In this document: piece after piece, positions 48,901 through 58,711 of the stretch
How the letters are laid out: every line of letters starts with the position of its first letter
Position numbering within the stretch: the stretch's first letter is position 1
Source of the DNA: Pseudomonas nunensis
Lineage (GTDB): Bacteria > Pseudomonadota > Gammaproteobacteria > Pseudomonadales > Pseudomonadaceae
Reading direction: 5' to 3'
DNA length: 64,000 nucleotides
Assembly: GCF_024296925.1 (NCBI RefSeq)
Contig: NZ_CP101125.1
Span: 5,148,501-5,212,500, forward strand
The notes under the pieces: generated by a model
What the model saw: only the letters and a program-made list of their open reading frames with translations
The model's database searches: none
Told to the model about the DNA's origin: nothing
Made by a program: the position numbers and the translations under genes

Positions 48901-49730
48901 GGAGCATTCAGGCGAATCGCCGCGCTTTGCATAGCGCCTTTGTCCCAGTTTAGCCACAGCTCGCCACCGGCCTTGATCTCGGAGAAATTCCATTGCCGGG
49001 TCAGGCGTGCGGGCAACCATTTCGACCAATCGCTTTGCGGCAGGCTCAGGTAAGCCTCCGCCGCGCCCTCCTTCCAGGCGCTGGCCCGCACGCGGGTACG
49101 CAGGCTCATGGCCACGGGTTGACCATCGGGCAGGGTCAGGCGCGCGTCGAGGCGTTGACGAGAGGCGCCGGTTTTCAGATTGATGCCAACGTAGGTCAAC
49201 GTCAGCGGAAGATGATCCACCGGTTGCAAGGTGATCTGGCTATCAAGGATCGACAGCTGTTCGACCATCTGCATGCGATTGAGCAACTGCTCAGGGTCCA
49301 TTGGCTGGTCTTGCTGCACCGGCAGACCTTCCAGCGCCCAATGGCCGTCCTCGCCTTCCTTGAGGCTGATCTTCAGGCCGTTGAGTTCCAGGTGAGCGAT
49401 GCGCACTTCCCGGGCCAACAGACTGGCCCAAAGGTCGGGCACGGCACGCACGTTATCCAGGCGCAGGGTATTGGTGCCCGCGCCGACCGTCACGTCGTGG
49501 GCCAGCAGAATGGGCGCAAAACCGCTCCAGTTGCCCTCAAGCTTGCCGATTTGCAGGGGCATGCCCAGCGCGGCACTAGCCTTGGTCTCGACGTCGGCGC
49601 GGTATTCGGCCACCAGCGGCGTCAGCTCCCGACCGAGGCTGACGTACAACGCCATCAGCACCAGAACCAACGCACACAGGCCCAATCCCCAGCGGGTCAG
49701 TGCGGCCAAAAGGCGTGTCAGACGGTCCAT
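45927..49730 (-). CDS. yhdP: AsmA-like inner-membrane protein YhdP
   Basis: A very large (1267-residue) bridge-like protein: one N-terminal membrane helix (about 13-33), then a long periplasmic beta-rich groove (DUF3971 and AsmA-like regions; FSGSLDASLNKGQFVEVEG near the C terminus). YhdP, with TamB and YdbH, carries phospholipids from inner to outer membrane. It opposes the Mla pathway encoded at 27-30 kb. Start ATG 49730 with GGAG upstream. The downstream REP separates it from the Nit gene. Confidence 0.94.
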   Translation of the reverse strand: MDRLTRLLAALTRWGLGLCALVLVLMALYVSLGRELTPLVAEYRADVETKASAALGMPLQIGKLEGNWSGFAPILLAHDVTVGAGTNTLRLDNVRAVPDLWASLLAREVRIAHLELNGLKISLKEGEDGHWALEGLPVQQDQPMDPEQLLNRMQMVEQLSILDSQITLQPVDHLPLTLTYVGINLKTGASRQRLDARLTLPDGQPVAMSLRTRVRASAWKEGAAEAYLSLPQSDWSKWLPARLTRQWNFSEIKAGGELWLNWDKGAMQSAAIRLNAPQIKGAYAERKPIQLNNLALNAFFQRSDEGALVILDSLSMNFGDTRWETHLQLKQSVATDKNEELWHLQADRLDLTPLTPLLNALGPLPEGVATAVEKLKVTGALRNVLIDMRPNATDDSKFSFAANLERVGFDAYHGAPAARNVSGSISGDLGHGELRMDSKDFSLHLDPIFAKPWQYIQANARLTWKLDKEGFTLIAPYLKVLGEEGKIAGDFLIRLHFDHTQEDYMDLRVGLVDGDGKYTAKYLPTVLSPALDEWLRTAILKGAVDQGFFQYQGSLNHGAEDTARSISLFFKVHDAELAFQPGWPHVSKVSGDVFIEDSGVRILASKGQLLDTQVSDVYVNIPHVPAGQNVHMFLDGGFAGGLGDGLKILQQAPIGTADTFAGWEGEGDLQGKLKLDIPLAKGDQPKIVVDFKTNKARLKLAEPTLELTQLKGDFRFDSSKGLSGQNITAKAFDKPVTAQIFADGSPGKLDTRVTASGQVEVKKLTDWLNVTQPLPVTGVVPYQLQLNLNGADSQLIVSSNLKGVAVDLPAPFGMAADVGRDTVFRMTLQGPERRYWVTYGDLANFTFAAPAGNFADGRGELFLGGGNAVLPANKGLRVSGVLSELDIGPWKDLADKYAGQDPGGSAKQLLSGADFKVDKLSGFGTTLDQASVQLTRKPSAWALQLDSQQAKGNVNIPDAKAAPIAINLQYVRLPAPDPTVLADENSPDPLASVDPSKIPALDITINQLFQGTDLVGAWSLKVRPTAKGIALNTLDMGLKGILLQGSGGWEGTPGATSSWYKGRISGKNLADVLKGWGFAPSVTSEEFHMDVDGRWPGSPAWLATKRFSGSLDASLNKGQFVEVEGSAQALRVFGLLNFNSIGRRLRLDFSDLFGKGLSYDRVKGLLVASNGVYVTREPILLTGPSSNLELNGTLDLVGDQVDAKLLVTLPLTNNLPIAALIVGAPAIGGALFLIDKLIGDRVARFASVKYTVKGPWKEPKITLDKPF

Positions 49731-49805
49731 GTCAGGTGGCTCCCATGGCAAAAATACTGCAAAAAGCTGAGGCCAGCCGTTCTAGTCGCGGTGAAACCTG
49801 GAGAT

Positions 49806-51263
49806 TCAGAGCAGCACCACGTCGTATTGTTCCTGGGAATACATGGTTTCGACCTGAAAACGAATGGTGCGACCGATAAACCCTTCCAGTTCGGCGACGT
49901 TGCCCGACTCTTCGTCGAGCAAGCGATCCACTACTTTCTGATTCGCCAATACACGATAGCCTTCCGCCTGATAGGCGCGGGCTTCGCGGAGGATTTCGCG
50001 GAAAATTTCGTAGCAGACCGTTTCCGGAGTCTTCAGCTTGCCGCGACCCTGACAACTGCTGCACGGCTCACACAACACTTGCTCAAGACTTTCGCGGGTG
50101 CGCTTGCGGGTCATCTGCACCAGGCCCAACTCGGTGATGCCGATGATGTTGGTCTTGGCGTGATCGCGCTCCAGTTGCTTCTCAAGGGTACGCAACACTT
50201 GCCGTTGGTGCTCTTCATCTTCCATGTCGATGAAGTCGATGATGATGATCCCGCCAAGGTTGCGCAGGCGCAGCTGACGAGCGATGGCGGTGGCGGCTTC
50301 GAGGTTGGTCTTGAAGATGGTTTCTTCGAGATTGCGATGGCCGACGAACGCCCCGGTGTTGACGTCGATGGTGCTCATGGCTTCCGCCGGGTCCACCACC
50401 AGATAGCCGCCGGACTTGAGCGGCACTTTGCGCTCCAGGGCTTTCTGGATTTCGTCTTCGACGCCATACAGGTCGAAAATCGGCCGCTCGCCCGGATAAT
50501 GCTCAAGGCGATCAGCGATTTCCGGCATCAGTTCGGCGACGAACTGTGTGGTTTTCTGGAAGGTTTCCCGGGAGTCGATGCGGATCTTCTCGATCTTCGG
50601 GCTCACCAGGTCACGCAAGGTGCGCAGGGCCAGGCCGAGATCTTCGTAGATCACGCTCGGCGCTCCGATGGTTTGGATCTGGGCGTTGATCTGGTCCCAC
50701 AGACGGCGCAGGTAGCGGATGTCCATGAGGATTTCATCGGCCCCGGCACCTTCTGCGGCGGTGCGCAGAATAAAGCCGCCGGCTTCCTTGATGCCTTCTT
50801 TGGCCACGCAGTCGGTGACCACTTGTTTGAGGCGCTCGCGCTCGGCTTCGTCTTCGATCTTCAGGGAAATGCCGACGTGCGCCGTGCGCGGCATGTACAC
50901 CAGATAGCGCGATGGAATCGACAACTGCGTGGTCAACCGCGCACCTTTGGAACCGATCGGGTCCTTGGTGACTTGCACTACAAGGCTCTGGCCTTCGTGC
51001 ACCAGGCTGCTGATGCTTTCCACCGCAGGGCCTTCACGCAGGGAGATTTCCGAAGCGTGAATGAACGCGGCACGGTCCAGGCCGATGTCGACGAAAGCCG
51101 CCTGCATGCCCGGCAATACCCGCACAACCTTGCCTTTATAAATGTTGCCGACGATGCCGCGCTTTTGTGTGCGCTCGACGTGAACTTCTTGCAGGACACC
51201 GTTTTCAACCACCGCCACGCGCGATTCCATCGGCGTGATGTTGATCAGGATCTCTTCACTCAT
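49806..51263 (-). CDS. rng: Ribonuclease G
   Basis: A 485-residue endoribonuclease maturing the 5' end of 16S rRNA. It has an S1 domain (about 36-125), the RNase E/G catalytic core with the acidic IIIIDFIDMED segment, and the zinc-link CEPCSSCQGRG. It lacks the C-terminal scaffold of RNase E. The MSEEILIN start (51263) is the family start. The genes rng, maf, mreD, mreC are all minus strand, as in P. aeruginosa. Confidence 0.96.
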   Translation of the reverse strand: MSEEILINITPMESRVAVVENGVLQEVHVERTQKRGIVGNIYKGKVVRVLPGMQAAFVDIGLDRAAFIHASEISLREGPAVESISSLVHEGQSLVVQVTKDPIGSKGARLTTQLSIPSRYLVYMPRTAHVGISLKIEDEAERERLKQVVTDCVAKEGIKEAGGFILRTAAEGAGADEILMDIRYLRRLWDQINAQIQTIGAPSVIYEDLGLALRTLRDLVSPKIEKIRIDSRETFQKTTQFVAELMPEIADRLEHYPGERPIFDLYGVEDEIQKALERKVPLKSGGYLVVDPAEAMSTIDVNTGAFVGHRNLEETIFKTNLEAATAIARQLRLRNLGGIIIIDFIDMEDEEHQRQVLRTLEKQLERDHAKTNIIGITELGLVQMTRKRTRESLEQVLCEPCSSCQGRGKLKTPETVCYEIFREILREARAYQAEGYRVLANQKVVDRLLDEESGNVAELEGFIGRTIRFQVETMYSQEQYDVVLL

Positions 51264-51320
51264 GGCAGGGTCTCGTTCAGGCATGTTCACGATAATGGCC
51301 GCATCTAGTCAGTACGACGC

Positions 51321-51923
51321 TCAGCGCGCGTTAAGGGTTTGCCAACAGGGTATGCCGAAATGGCCGAGCAGTTCTGCGCTTTCGCACAGCGGCAATCCAA
51401 CCACCGCCGAATAGCTGCCATCGAGCCCGGCGACAAACACTGCGCCCAACCCTTGAATGCCATAGCCGCCAGCCTTGTCGTGGGGTTCGCCGCTGGCCCA
51501 GTAGGCCGCCACTTCCTCGCGACTGATGCTGCGAAAACGCACCAGGCTGCGCACCACAAGCGATTCGCAACGCTCGCCGTCAAGCACGGCAATCGCCGTC
51601 AGGACTTCGTGCTCCTGCCCCGACAACATCATAAGCATGGCGCACGCATCGGCTTCGTCCACTGGCTTGCCGAGAATTTTCCCGTCCAGGACCACGGCGG
51701 TATCCGCACCCAATACGCAAAATGCTGCGTCGGAGACGACCGTACGGCGCCCGGCCTCGGCCTTGCCGCGCGCCAGACGCTCGACATAGGCCGATGGGGT
51801 TTCGTTGAGCAAAGGGGTTTCATCAATGTCCGCGCTGATGGCGGAGAACGGCACGCCGATCTGCGTGAGCAGTTCACGCCGACGCGGCGAGCCTGAGGCG
51901 AGGTACAGCAATTTCTGTTTCAT
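51321..51923 (-). CDS. maf: Maf-type nucleotide pyrophosphatase (dTTP/UTP type)
   Basis: A 199-residue house-cleaning nucleotide pyrophosphatase starting [13 protein letters not shown] (the phosphate-binding SxSPRR motif) with GADTAVV and [14 protein letters not shown]. By motif it is closer to YhdE (dTTP, UTP, modified pyrimidines) than YceF. GGAG precedes ATG 51923. Between rng and mreD. Confidence 0.92.
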   Translation of the reverse strand: MKQKLLYLASGSPRRRELLTQIGVPFSAISADIDETPLLNETPSAYVERLARGKAEAGRRTVVSDAAFCVLGADTAVVLDGKILGKPVDEADACAMLMMLSGQEHEVLTAIAVLDGERCESLVVRSLVRFRSISREEVAAYWASGEPHDKAGGYGIQGLGAVFVAGLDGSYSAVVGLPLCESAELLGHFGIPCWQTLNAR

Positions 51924-51966
51924 CCAGACATCTCCCTGTCGAGGTACGGGCGCATGCCTGACCGAT

Positions 51967-52458
51967 TTAATTGATCTTGTAACGCCGACGCAGACCACGC
52001 AAACCGAAGCTGATCCACGGCCAGAGCAGTGCGCTAACCAACGCCGGTAGCACCAAAGCCAAGGTTGGCTGGCGATTGCCGGTCAGGGCGCTGAGCCACA
52101 GCTGGACCAGTTGGGCCAGGCCGAAGATCACCAGAAGCACCAGGCACTGCTGCCACATCGGGAACATCCGCAGGCGCTGTTGCAACGCCAGCACCAGATA
52201 GGTGATGAGCGTCAGAATCAACGCATTCTGGCCAAGCAAGGTGCCATAGAGCACATCTTCAGCCAGCCCCAGGCAAAACGCGGTGACCATGCCGACTTTC
52301 TGCGGCAGGGCCAACGCCCAGAATGCCAGCAGTAACGCCAGCCACAGGGGACGCAGGATTTCCATGAATTGCGGCAACGGCGAAACGCTGAGCAGCAGGC
52401 CGATGGCGAAGGTCAGCCAGACGATCCAGCCGTTCCGGGATGAAGTAGCACCCGCCAT
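51967..52458 (-). CDS. mreD: Rod-shape protein MreD
   Basis: A 163-residue polytopic membrane protein (about five helices) of the elongasome, required for rod shape with MreC and MreB. The start overlaps the mreC stop by one base. Confidence 0.94.
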   Translation of the reverse strand: MAGATSSRNGWIVWLTFAIGLLLSVSPLPQFMEILRPLWLALLLAFWALALPQKVGMVTAFCLGLAEDVLYGTLLGQNALILTLITYLVLALQQRLRMFPMWQQCLVLLVIFGLAQLVQLWLSALTGNRQPTLALVLPALVSALLWPWISFGLRGLRRRYKIN

Positions 52459-53525
52459 TATTCTCTTCCCCCAGTGGTGGCCGGTGCAGAGACAGGCGGT
52501 TTGGCAGCGGGTTTCGCAGCAGCCGGTTTGGCGACAGGCTTGGCCGGATGAGTAGGCTTGGCCGGTGTCGTTGCCGCAGGTGGCGTGGCTGCTGGCGCAG
52601 TGACCGGCGCAGCAACGGCCGGAGTCGGCACGACCGCAGGAATCGGTTTAGGCACCGTGGCCGGAATGATCGGCCCGCCGCCATGCTGGTCCAGTGCTTC
52701 CTGAGCCTGGGCGGCGTCGTTGGCACGTTCTTCTGCAGTGCGACCATCGCTGAACACCAGCAACAGATAACGGCTGCGGTTCAGGGCGGCGGTCGGCACG
52801 GCGCGGACGATGGCAAATGGCTGGCCGGAATCGTGGATCACTTCCTTGACCGTCGCCACGGGGTAACCTGCCGGGAAGCGCTGGCCGAGGCCGGAGCTGA
52901 CCAACAGATCGCCTTCTTTAATGTCGGCGGTGTCGGCTACGTGACGCAGTTCGAGGCGCTCAGGATTACCGGTGCCGCTGGCGATCGCCCGCAGACCGTT
53001 GCGGTTCACCTGCACAGGAATGCTGTGAGTCGTATCCGTCAGCAACAGCACGCGGGAGGTGTACGGCATCAACTCCACCACCTGACCCATCAGGCCACGG
53101 GCGTCGAGAACCGGCTGGCCGAGGATCACACCGTCGCGCTCACCTTTGTTGATGATGATGCGATGCGTGAAGGGGTTGGGGTCCATGCCGATCAACTCGG
53201 CCACTTCGACCTTCTCGTTGACCAACGCGGAGGAATTGAGCAACTCGCGCAGCCGAACGTTCTGCTCGGTGAGGGCGGCAAGCTTTTGCATGCGACCCTG
53301 CAACAGCAGGTTTTCGGTCTTGAGTTTTTCGTTCTCGGCAACCAGTTCGGTACGGCTGCCAAATTGGCTGGCCACACCTTGCCATAGCCGCTGCGGCAGG
53401 TCGGTGATCCAGTAAGACTGCATCAGCACCAGCGACATCTGACTACGCACTGGCTTGAGCAGTGTGAAGCGGGCATCGACGACCATCAGCGCGACCGATA
53501 GCACGACCAGCACCAACAAGCGCAC
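52458..53525 (-). CDS. mreC: Rod-shape protein MreC
   Basis: A 355-residue bitopic protein: N-terminal helix (about 3-22), coiled coil (about 60-100, VAENEKLKTENLLLQGRM), then periplasmic beta-barrels (about 110-260). It activates PBP2/RodA in the elongasome. The last 74 residues (282-355) are a Pro/Ala/Thr/Lys-rich disordered tail, longer than in E. coli. Operon with mreB and mreD. Confidence 0.95.
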   Translation of the reverse strand: MRLLVLVVLSVALMVVDARFTLLKPVRSQMSLVLMQSYWITDLPQRLWQGVASQFGSRTELVAENEKLKTENLLLQGRMQKLAALTEQNVRLRELLNSSALVNEKVEVAELIGMDPNPFTHRIIINKGERDGVILGQPVLDARGLMGQVVELMPYTSRVLLLTDTTHSIPVQVNRNGLRAIASGTGNPERLELRHVADTADIKEGDLLVSSGLGQRFPAGYPVATVKEVIHDSGQPFAIVRAVPTAALNRSRYLLLVFSDGRTAEERANDAAQAQEALDQHGGGPIIPATVPKPIPAVVPTPAVAAPVTAPAATPPAATTPAKPTHPAKPVAKPAAAKPAAKPPVSAPATTGGRE

Positions 53526-53645
53526 GCCCAGTGAGGGGCCTTTGGCGAAAAGCGGTTTAATAAGCCGCTCCTCCCAGGCAAATGTTCTCTTTATTCATAC
53601 GGCATCAAACCGGCCTGGATGCAGACTGACAGAAGATAAACGCAA

Positions 53646-53671
53646 CAGGCAGCACTGCAAAGTGCTGCCTG
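53646..53671 (-). promoter_or_regulatory. Hairpin between mreB and mreC
   Basis: CAGGCAGCACT-GCAA-AGTGCTGCCTG, an 11-bp perfect stem, lies in the 177-base mreB-mreC gap. On the minus strand it is followed by TTGCGTTTATC, too poor for a strong terminator, so attenuation or mRNA processing that lets MreB exceed MreC is likely. Confidence 0.55.
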
Positions 53672-53702
53672 CGCGCTCACAGCATAGATGCATCGGGCGA
53701 GA

Positions 53703-54752
<1,050 letters not shown>

Positions 54753-54951
54753 CTAGGCAACGCGTGGGTAAAAAAGTGCGGCAAACTCTAACAACGACAG
54801 GGATTTTGGGCAAGGCGCCAATATGTTAAATTGGCCGCTTTTCTGTGCACCAACCCCCACAATCGCGGCCTTATGACCGTAGAAATGCGGTAGTGTTCCG
54901 ACAATCTAACACACGGACGCCGTCCGTTCTGTTTTCCACTGGAGAATCGCA

Positions 54952-55239
54952 ATGGCGCTTGAACGCTCCGACGTGGAAAAAATCGCTCATCTGGCCTGCC
55001 TTGGCCTGAATGATACCGATCTTCCACACATCACTTCGGCCCTGAACAGCATTCTCGGGCTGGTCGACGAAATGCAGGCAGTCAATACCGATGGTATCGA
55101 GCCGCTGGCCCACCCACTGGAAGCCAGCCAGCGCCTGCGCGCAGACGTCGTGACCGAGACCAATCATCGCGAGGCCTATCAGTCCATCGCACCAGCGGTC
55201 GAAAACGGCCTGTACCTGGTTCCGAAAGTCATCGACTAA
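54952..55239 (+). CDS. gatC: Asp-tRNA(Asn)/Glu-tRNA(Gln) amidotransferase subunit C
   Basis: A 95-residue GatC that wraps GatA and Gat[20 protein letters not shown] and the [18 protein letters not shown] segment match the family. GGAG precedes the ATG. First gene of gatCAB. Confidence 0.96.
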   Translation: MALERSDVEKIAHLACLGLNDTDLPHITSALNSILGLVDEMQAVNTDGIEPLAHPLEASQRLRADVVTETNHREAYQSIAPAVENGLYLVPKVID

Positions 55240-55255
55240 AGGGAAAGAGCCTGCA

Positions 55256-56707
55256 ATGCATCAAATGACTCTGGCCGAGATCGCCCGCGGACTCGCCGAT
55301 AAAAAGTTTTCTTCCGAAGAGCTGACCAAAGTCCTGCTGGCGCGCATCGCGCAGCTCGATCCACAGCTCAACAGTTTCATCAGCCTCACCGAAGACCTGG
55401 CGCTCCAGCAGGCGAAAGCCGCTGACGCACGCCGGGCCAATGGTGAGAGCGGCGCCCTGCTCGGCGCGCCGATCGCCCATAAAGACCTGTTCTGCACCCA
55501 GGGCATCCGCACCAGCTGCGGCTCGAAGATGCTCGACAACTTTAAAGCACCGTACGACGCCACCGTGGTTGCCAAGCTGGCCGCCGCCGGTGCCGTGACC
55601 CTCGGCAAGACCAACATGGACGAATTCGCCATGGGTTCGGCCAACGAGTCGAGCTATTACGGCGCGGTGAAAAACCCGTGGAACCTGGAACACGTCCCAG
55701 GCGGTTCGTCCGGTGGTTCGGCAGCCGCCGTTGCCGCTCGTCTGCTGCCAGCCGCGACCGCCACCGATACCGGCGGCTCGATCCGCCAACCGGCTGCGTT
55801 CACCAACCTTACCGGCCTGAAACCGACGTACGGTCGTGTTTCGCGCTGGGGCATGATCGCTTACGCCTCCAGCCTCGATCAGGGCGGCCCATTGGCGCGC
55901 ACCGCCGAAGACTGCGCGATCCTGCTGCAAGGCATGGCCGGTTTCGATGCGAATGACTCCACCAGCATCGACGAACCCGTGCCGGATTACAGCGCCAGCC
56001 TGAATAGCTCGCTGCAAGGCCTGCGCATCGGCGTGCCGAAGGAATACTTCAGCGCCGGTCTCGACCCGCGCATCGCCGAGCTGATCCACAACAGCGTCAA
56101 GGAGCTGGAAAAGCTCGGCGCCGTGATCAAGGAAATCAGCCTGCCAAACATGCAGCACGCGATCCCTGCGTACTACGTGATCGCCCCGGCTGAAGCTTCT
56201 TCCAACCTTTCGCGTTTCGACGGCGTGCGCTTTGGCCATCGCTGCGAAGACCCGAAGAGCCTGGAAGACCTATACAAGCGTTCCCGTGGTGAAGGTTTCG
56301 GCGCGGAAGTACAGCGCCGGATCATGGTCGGTGCTTATGCGCTGTCCGCCGGTTACTACGACGCCTACTACCTTAAGGCGCAGAAAATCCGTCGCCTGGT
56401 GAAGAACGATTTCATGGCTGCTTTCAATGAGGTCGACATCATCCTCGGCCCAACCACGCCGAACCCGGCCTGGAAGCTTGGCGCCAAGAACAGCGACCCG
56501 GTTGCTGCCTATCTGGAAGACGTCTACACCATCACCGCCAACCTCGCCGGTCTGCCGGGCTTGTCCATGCCAGCCGGTTTTGTCGATGGTCTGCCGGTCG
56601 GCGTGCAATTGCTCGCCCCGTATTTCCAGGAAGGCCGTTTGCTCAACGTTGCGCACCAGTATCAGTTGAACACTGACTGGCACACCCGCACCCCAACCGG
56701 CTTCTGA
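55256..56707 (+). CDS. gatA: Amidotransferase subunit A (glutaminase)
   Basis: A 483-residue amidase-signature enzyme that releases ammonia from glutamine; catalytic K76 (AHKDLF), cis-S151 (GGSSGGS) and S175 ([10 protein letters not shown]). It serves transamidation of mischarged Asp-tRNA(Asn), and Glu-tRNA(Gln) where needed. GGAAAGAG before the start. Confidence 0.98.
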   Translation: MHQMTLAEIARGLADKKFSSEELTKVLLARIAQLDPQLNSFISLTEDLALQQAKAADARRANGESGALLGAPIAHKDLFCTQGIRTSCGSKMLDNFKAPYDATVVAKLAAAGAVTLGKTNMDEFAMGSANESSYYGAVKNPWNLEHVPGGSSGGSAAAVAARLLPAATATDTGGSIRQPAAFTNLTGLKPTYGRVSRWGMIAYASSLDQGGPLARTAEDCAILLQGMAGFDANDSTSIDEPVPDYSASLNSSLQGLRIGVPKEYFSAGLDPRIAELIHNSVKELEKLGAVIKEISLPNMQHAIPAYYVIAPAEASSNLSRFDGVRFGHRCEDPKSLEDLYKRSRGEGFGAEVQRRIMVGAYALSAGYYDAYYLKAQKIRRLVKNDFMAAFNEVDIILGPTTPNPAWKLGAKNSDPVAAYLEDVYTITANLAGLPGLSMPAGFVDGLPVGVQLLAPYFQEGRLLNVAHQYQLNTDWHTRTPTGF

Positions 56708-56717
56708 GGAGAAACAC

Positions 56718-58163
56718 ATGCAATGGGAAGTCGTGATCGGGCTGGAGATTCATACCCAGCTCACCACCCGGTCGAAAATCTTTTCCGGTAGCTCCACCAC
56801 TTTCGGCTCCGAGCCGAACACCCAGGCCAGCCTGGTAGACCTGGGCATGCCCGGCGTACTGCCGGTGCTGAACCAGGAAGCGGTGCGCATGGCGGTGATG
56901 TTCGGCCTGGCCATCGATGCCGAGATCGGCCAGCACAACGTGTTCGCCCGCAAAAACTATTTCTACCCGGACCTGCCGAAGGGTTACCAGATCAGCCAGA
57001 TGGAATTGCCGATCGTCGGCAAGGGCCACCTGGACATCGCCATGGAAGACGGCACGATCAAACGTGTCGGCGTGACCCGTGCGCACCTGGAAGAAGACGC
57101 CGGTAAAAGCCTGCACGAAGAGTTCAACGGCGCCACCGGCATCGACCTGAACCGTGCCGGCACGCCGCTGCTGGAAATCGTGTCCGAGCCGGACATGCGC
57201 AGCGCCAAGGAAGCCGTGGCCTACGTCAAGACGGTCCACGCGCTGGTGCGTTACCTGGGCATCTGCGACGGCAACATGGCCGAAGGTTCGCTGCGTTGCG
57301 ACTGCAACGTGTCGATCCGTCCGAAAGGCCAGGTTGAATTCGGCACTCGCTGCGAGATCAAGAACGTCAACTCGTTCCGTTTCATCGAGAAGGCGATCAA
57401 CAGTGAAGTGCGTCGCCAGATCGAGCTGATCGAAGACGGCGGCAAAGTAATCCAGCAGACGCGTCTGTACGATCCGAACAAGGACGAAACCCGTCCGATG
57501 CGCAGCAAAGAGGAAGCCAACGACTACCGTTACTTCCCGGATCCGGACCTGTTGCCCGTGGTCATCGAGAACTCGTTCCTCGACGACGTGCGCGCCACCC
57601 TGCCGGAATTGCCACCGCAGAAACGCGAGCGCTTCCAGGCGCAGTTTGGTCTGTCGGTGTATGACGCGAGCGTCCTGGCCACCAGCCGCGAGCAAGCCGA
57701 TTACTTCGAGAAAGTCGCAAGCATTGGCGGCGACGCCAAACTGGCGGCCAACTGGGTCATGGTTGAACTGGGCAGCCTGTTGAACAAACAGGGCCTGGAC
57801 ATCGACCAGTCGCCGGTTTCCGCCGAGCAACTGGGCGGCATGCTGCTGCGCATCACCGATAACACCATCTCCGGCAAAATCGCCAAGGTTGTGTTCGAAG
57901 CGATGGCCAACGGCGAAGGCAGCGCGGACGAGATCATCGAAAAACGTGGCCTCAAGCAAGTGACCGACAGCGGCGCGATCTCTGCGGTGCTCGACGAAAT
58001 GCTCGCGGCCAACGCCGAACAGGTTGAACAGTACCGCGCGGCAGACGAAGCCAAACGCGGCAAGATGTTCGGCTTCTTCGTCGGCCAGGCCATGAAAGCC
58101 TCCAAAGGCAAGGCCAACCCGCAACAGGTCAACGAACTGCTGAAAAGCAAGCTCGAAGGCTGA
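56718..58163 (+). CDS. gatB: Amidotransferase subunit B
   Basis: A 481-residue kinase/transamidase subunit with [21 protein letters not shown] at the start, a C-terminal YqeY-like tRNA-binding domain (about 330-480) and the zinc/cradle region around 165-210. It lies 10 bases after gatA with AGGAG. Confidence 0.98.
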   Translation: MQWEVVIGLEIHTQLTTRSKIFSGSSTTFGSEPNTQASLVDLGMPGVLPVLNQEAVRMAVMFGLAIDAEIGQHNVFARKNYFYPDLPKGYQISQMELPIVGKGHLDIAMEDGTIKRVGVTRAHLEEDAGKSLHEEFNGATGIDLNRAGTPLLEIVSEPDMRSAKEAVAYVKTVHALVRYLGICDGNMAEGSLRCDCNVSIRPKGQVEFGTRCEIKNVNSFRFIEKAINSEVRRQIELIEDGGKVIQQTRLYDPNKDETRPMRSKEEANDYRYFPDPDLLPVVIENSFLDDVRATLPELPPQKRERFQAQFGLSVYDASVLATSREQADYFEKVASIGGDAKLAANWVMVELGSLLNKQGLDIDQSPVSAEQLGGMLLRITDNTISGKIAKVVFEAMANGEGSADEIIEKRGLKQVTDSGAISAVLDEMLAANAEQVEQYRAADEAKRGKMFGFFVGQAMKASKGKANPQQVNELLKSKLEG

Positions 58164-58202
58164 TGGACATGGAGCCAGATTTAATGCCTGGCTCCAATCC
58201 CC

Positions 58203-58291
58203 TGTGGGAGCGGGCTTGCTCGCGAATGCGGTTCGGCACTCAATACAAGATTGACTGTCAGAATGCATTCGCGAGCAAGCCCGCTCCCACA
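58203..58291. repeat. REP pair (GTGGGAGCG family)
   Basis: Inverted TGTGGGAGCGGGCTTGCTCG arms extended by CGAATGC/GCATTCG, between gatB and the RlpA-like gene. Confidence 0.9.
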
Positions 58292-58312
58292 TTTGTTTCA
58301 GGGAAACTTTGA

Positions 58313-58687
58313 ATGAAGCGTCTACTCGGCGCCTGCGCCCTGCTCTCCCTGCTGGCCGGTTGCGCCAGCAACGACATCGTCGATCCACACGGCTATGACA
58401 AGACCGGCACGGCGTCCTATTACGGCGCCAAACACCAAGGCAAACGCACCGCCAGTGGCGAGCGTTTCGACAAGAATTCCCTGACCGCCGCCCACCGCCA
58501 GTTACCGTTCGGCACGCGGGTGAAGGTCACCAATCTGAATAACGACAAATCCTGCGTGGTCCGTATCAACGACCGTGGGCCGCATACCCGTGGGCGCCTG
58601 ATCGACGTGTCCCATGCCGCTGCAGTGCGGCTCGGCATGATCGGCAGCGGCACCGCCAAGGTTCGCGTGCAGGCCCTCGATGACTGA
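58313..58687 (+). CDS. RlpA-like double-psi beta-barrel lipoprotein
   Basis: A 124-residue lipoprotein: lipobox LLAGC with acylated C17, then one RlpA/DPBB domain (about 30-122; GTASYYGAKHQGKRTASGERFD, VRINDRGPHTRGRLIDVS). It lacks the C-terminal SPOR domain of septal RlpA, so it may act on naked glycan elsewhere or be a minor lytic transglycosylase. The Asp in NDRGP is the expected catalytic residue. Equivalent to the gene after gatB in P. aeruginosa. Confidence 0.88.
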   Translation: MKRLLGACALLSLLAGCASNDIVDPHGYDKTGTASYYGAKHQGKRTASGERFDKNSLTAAHRQLPFGTRVKVTNLNNDKSCVVRINDRGPHTRGRLIDVSHAAAVRLGMIGSGTAKVRVQALDD

Positions 58688-58711
58688 TCCCCGCCACCAC
58701 GGAGCGCGACC

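Noticed and set aside
48993..51308. A 771-codon plus-strand frame opposite yhdP and rng
   Set aside because: Both minus-strand genes are well supported; the Gln/His/Arg-rich translation is typical of antisense frames.
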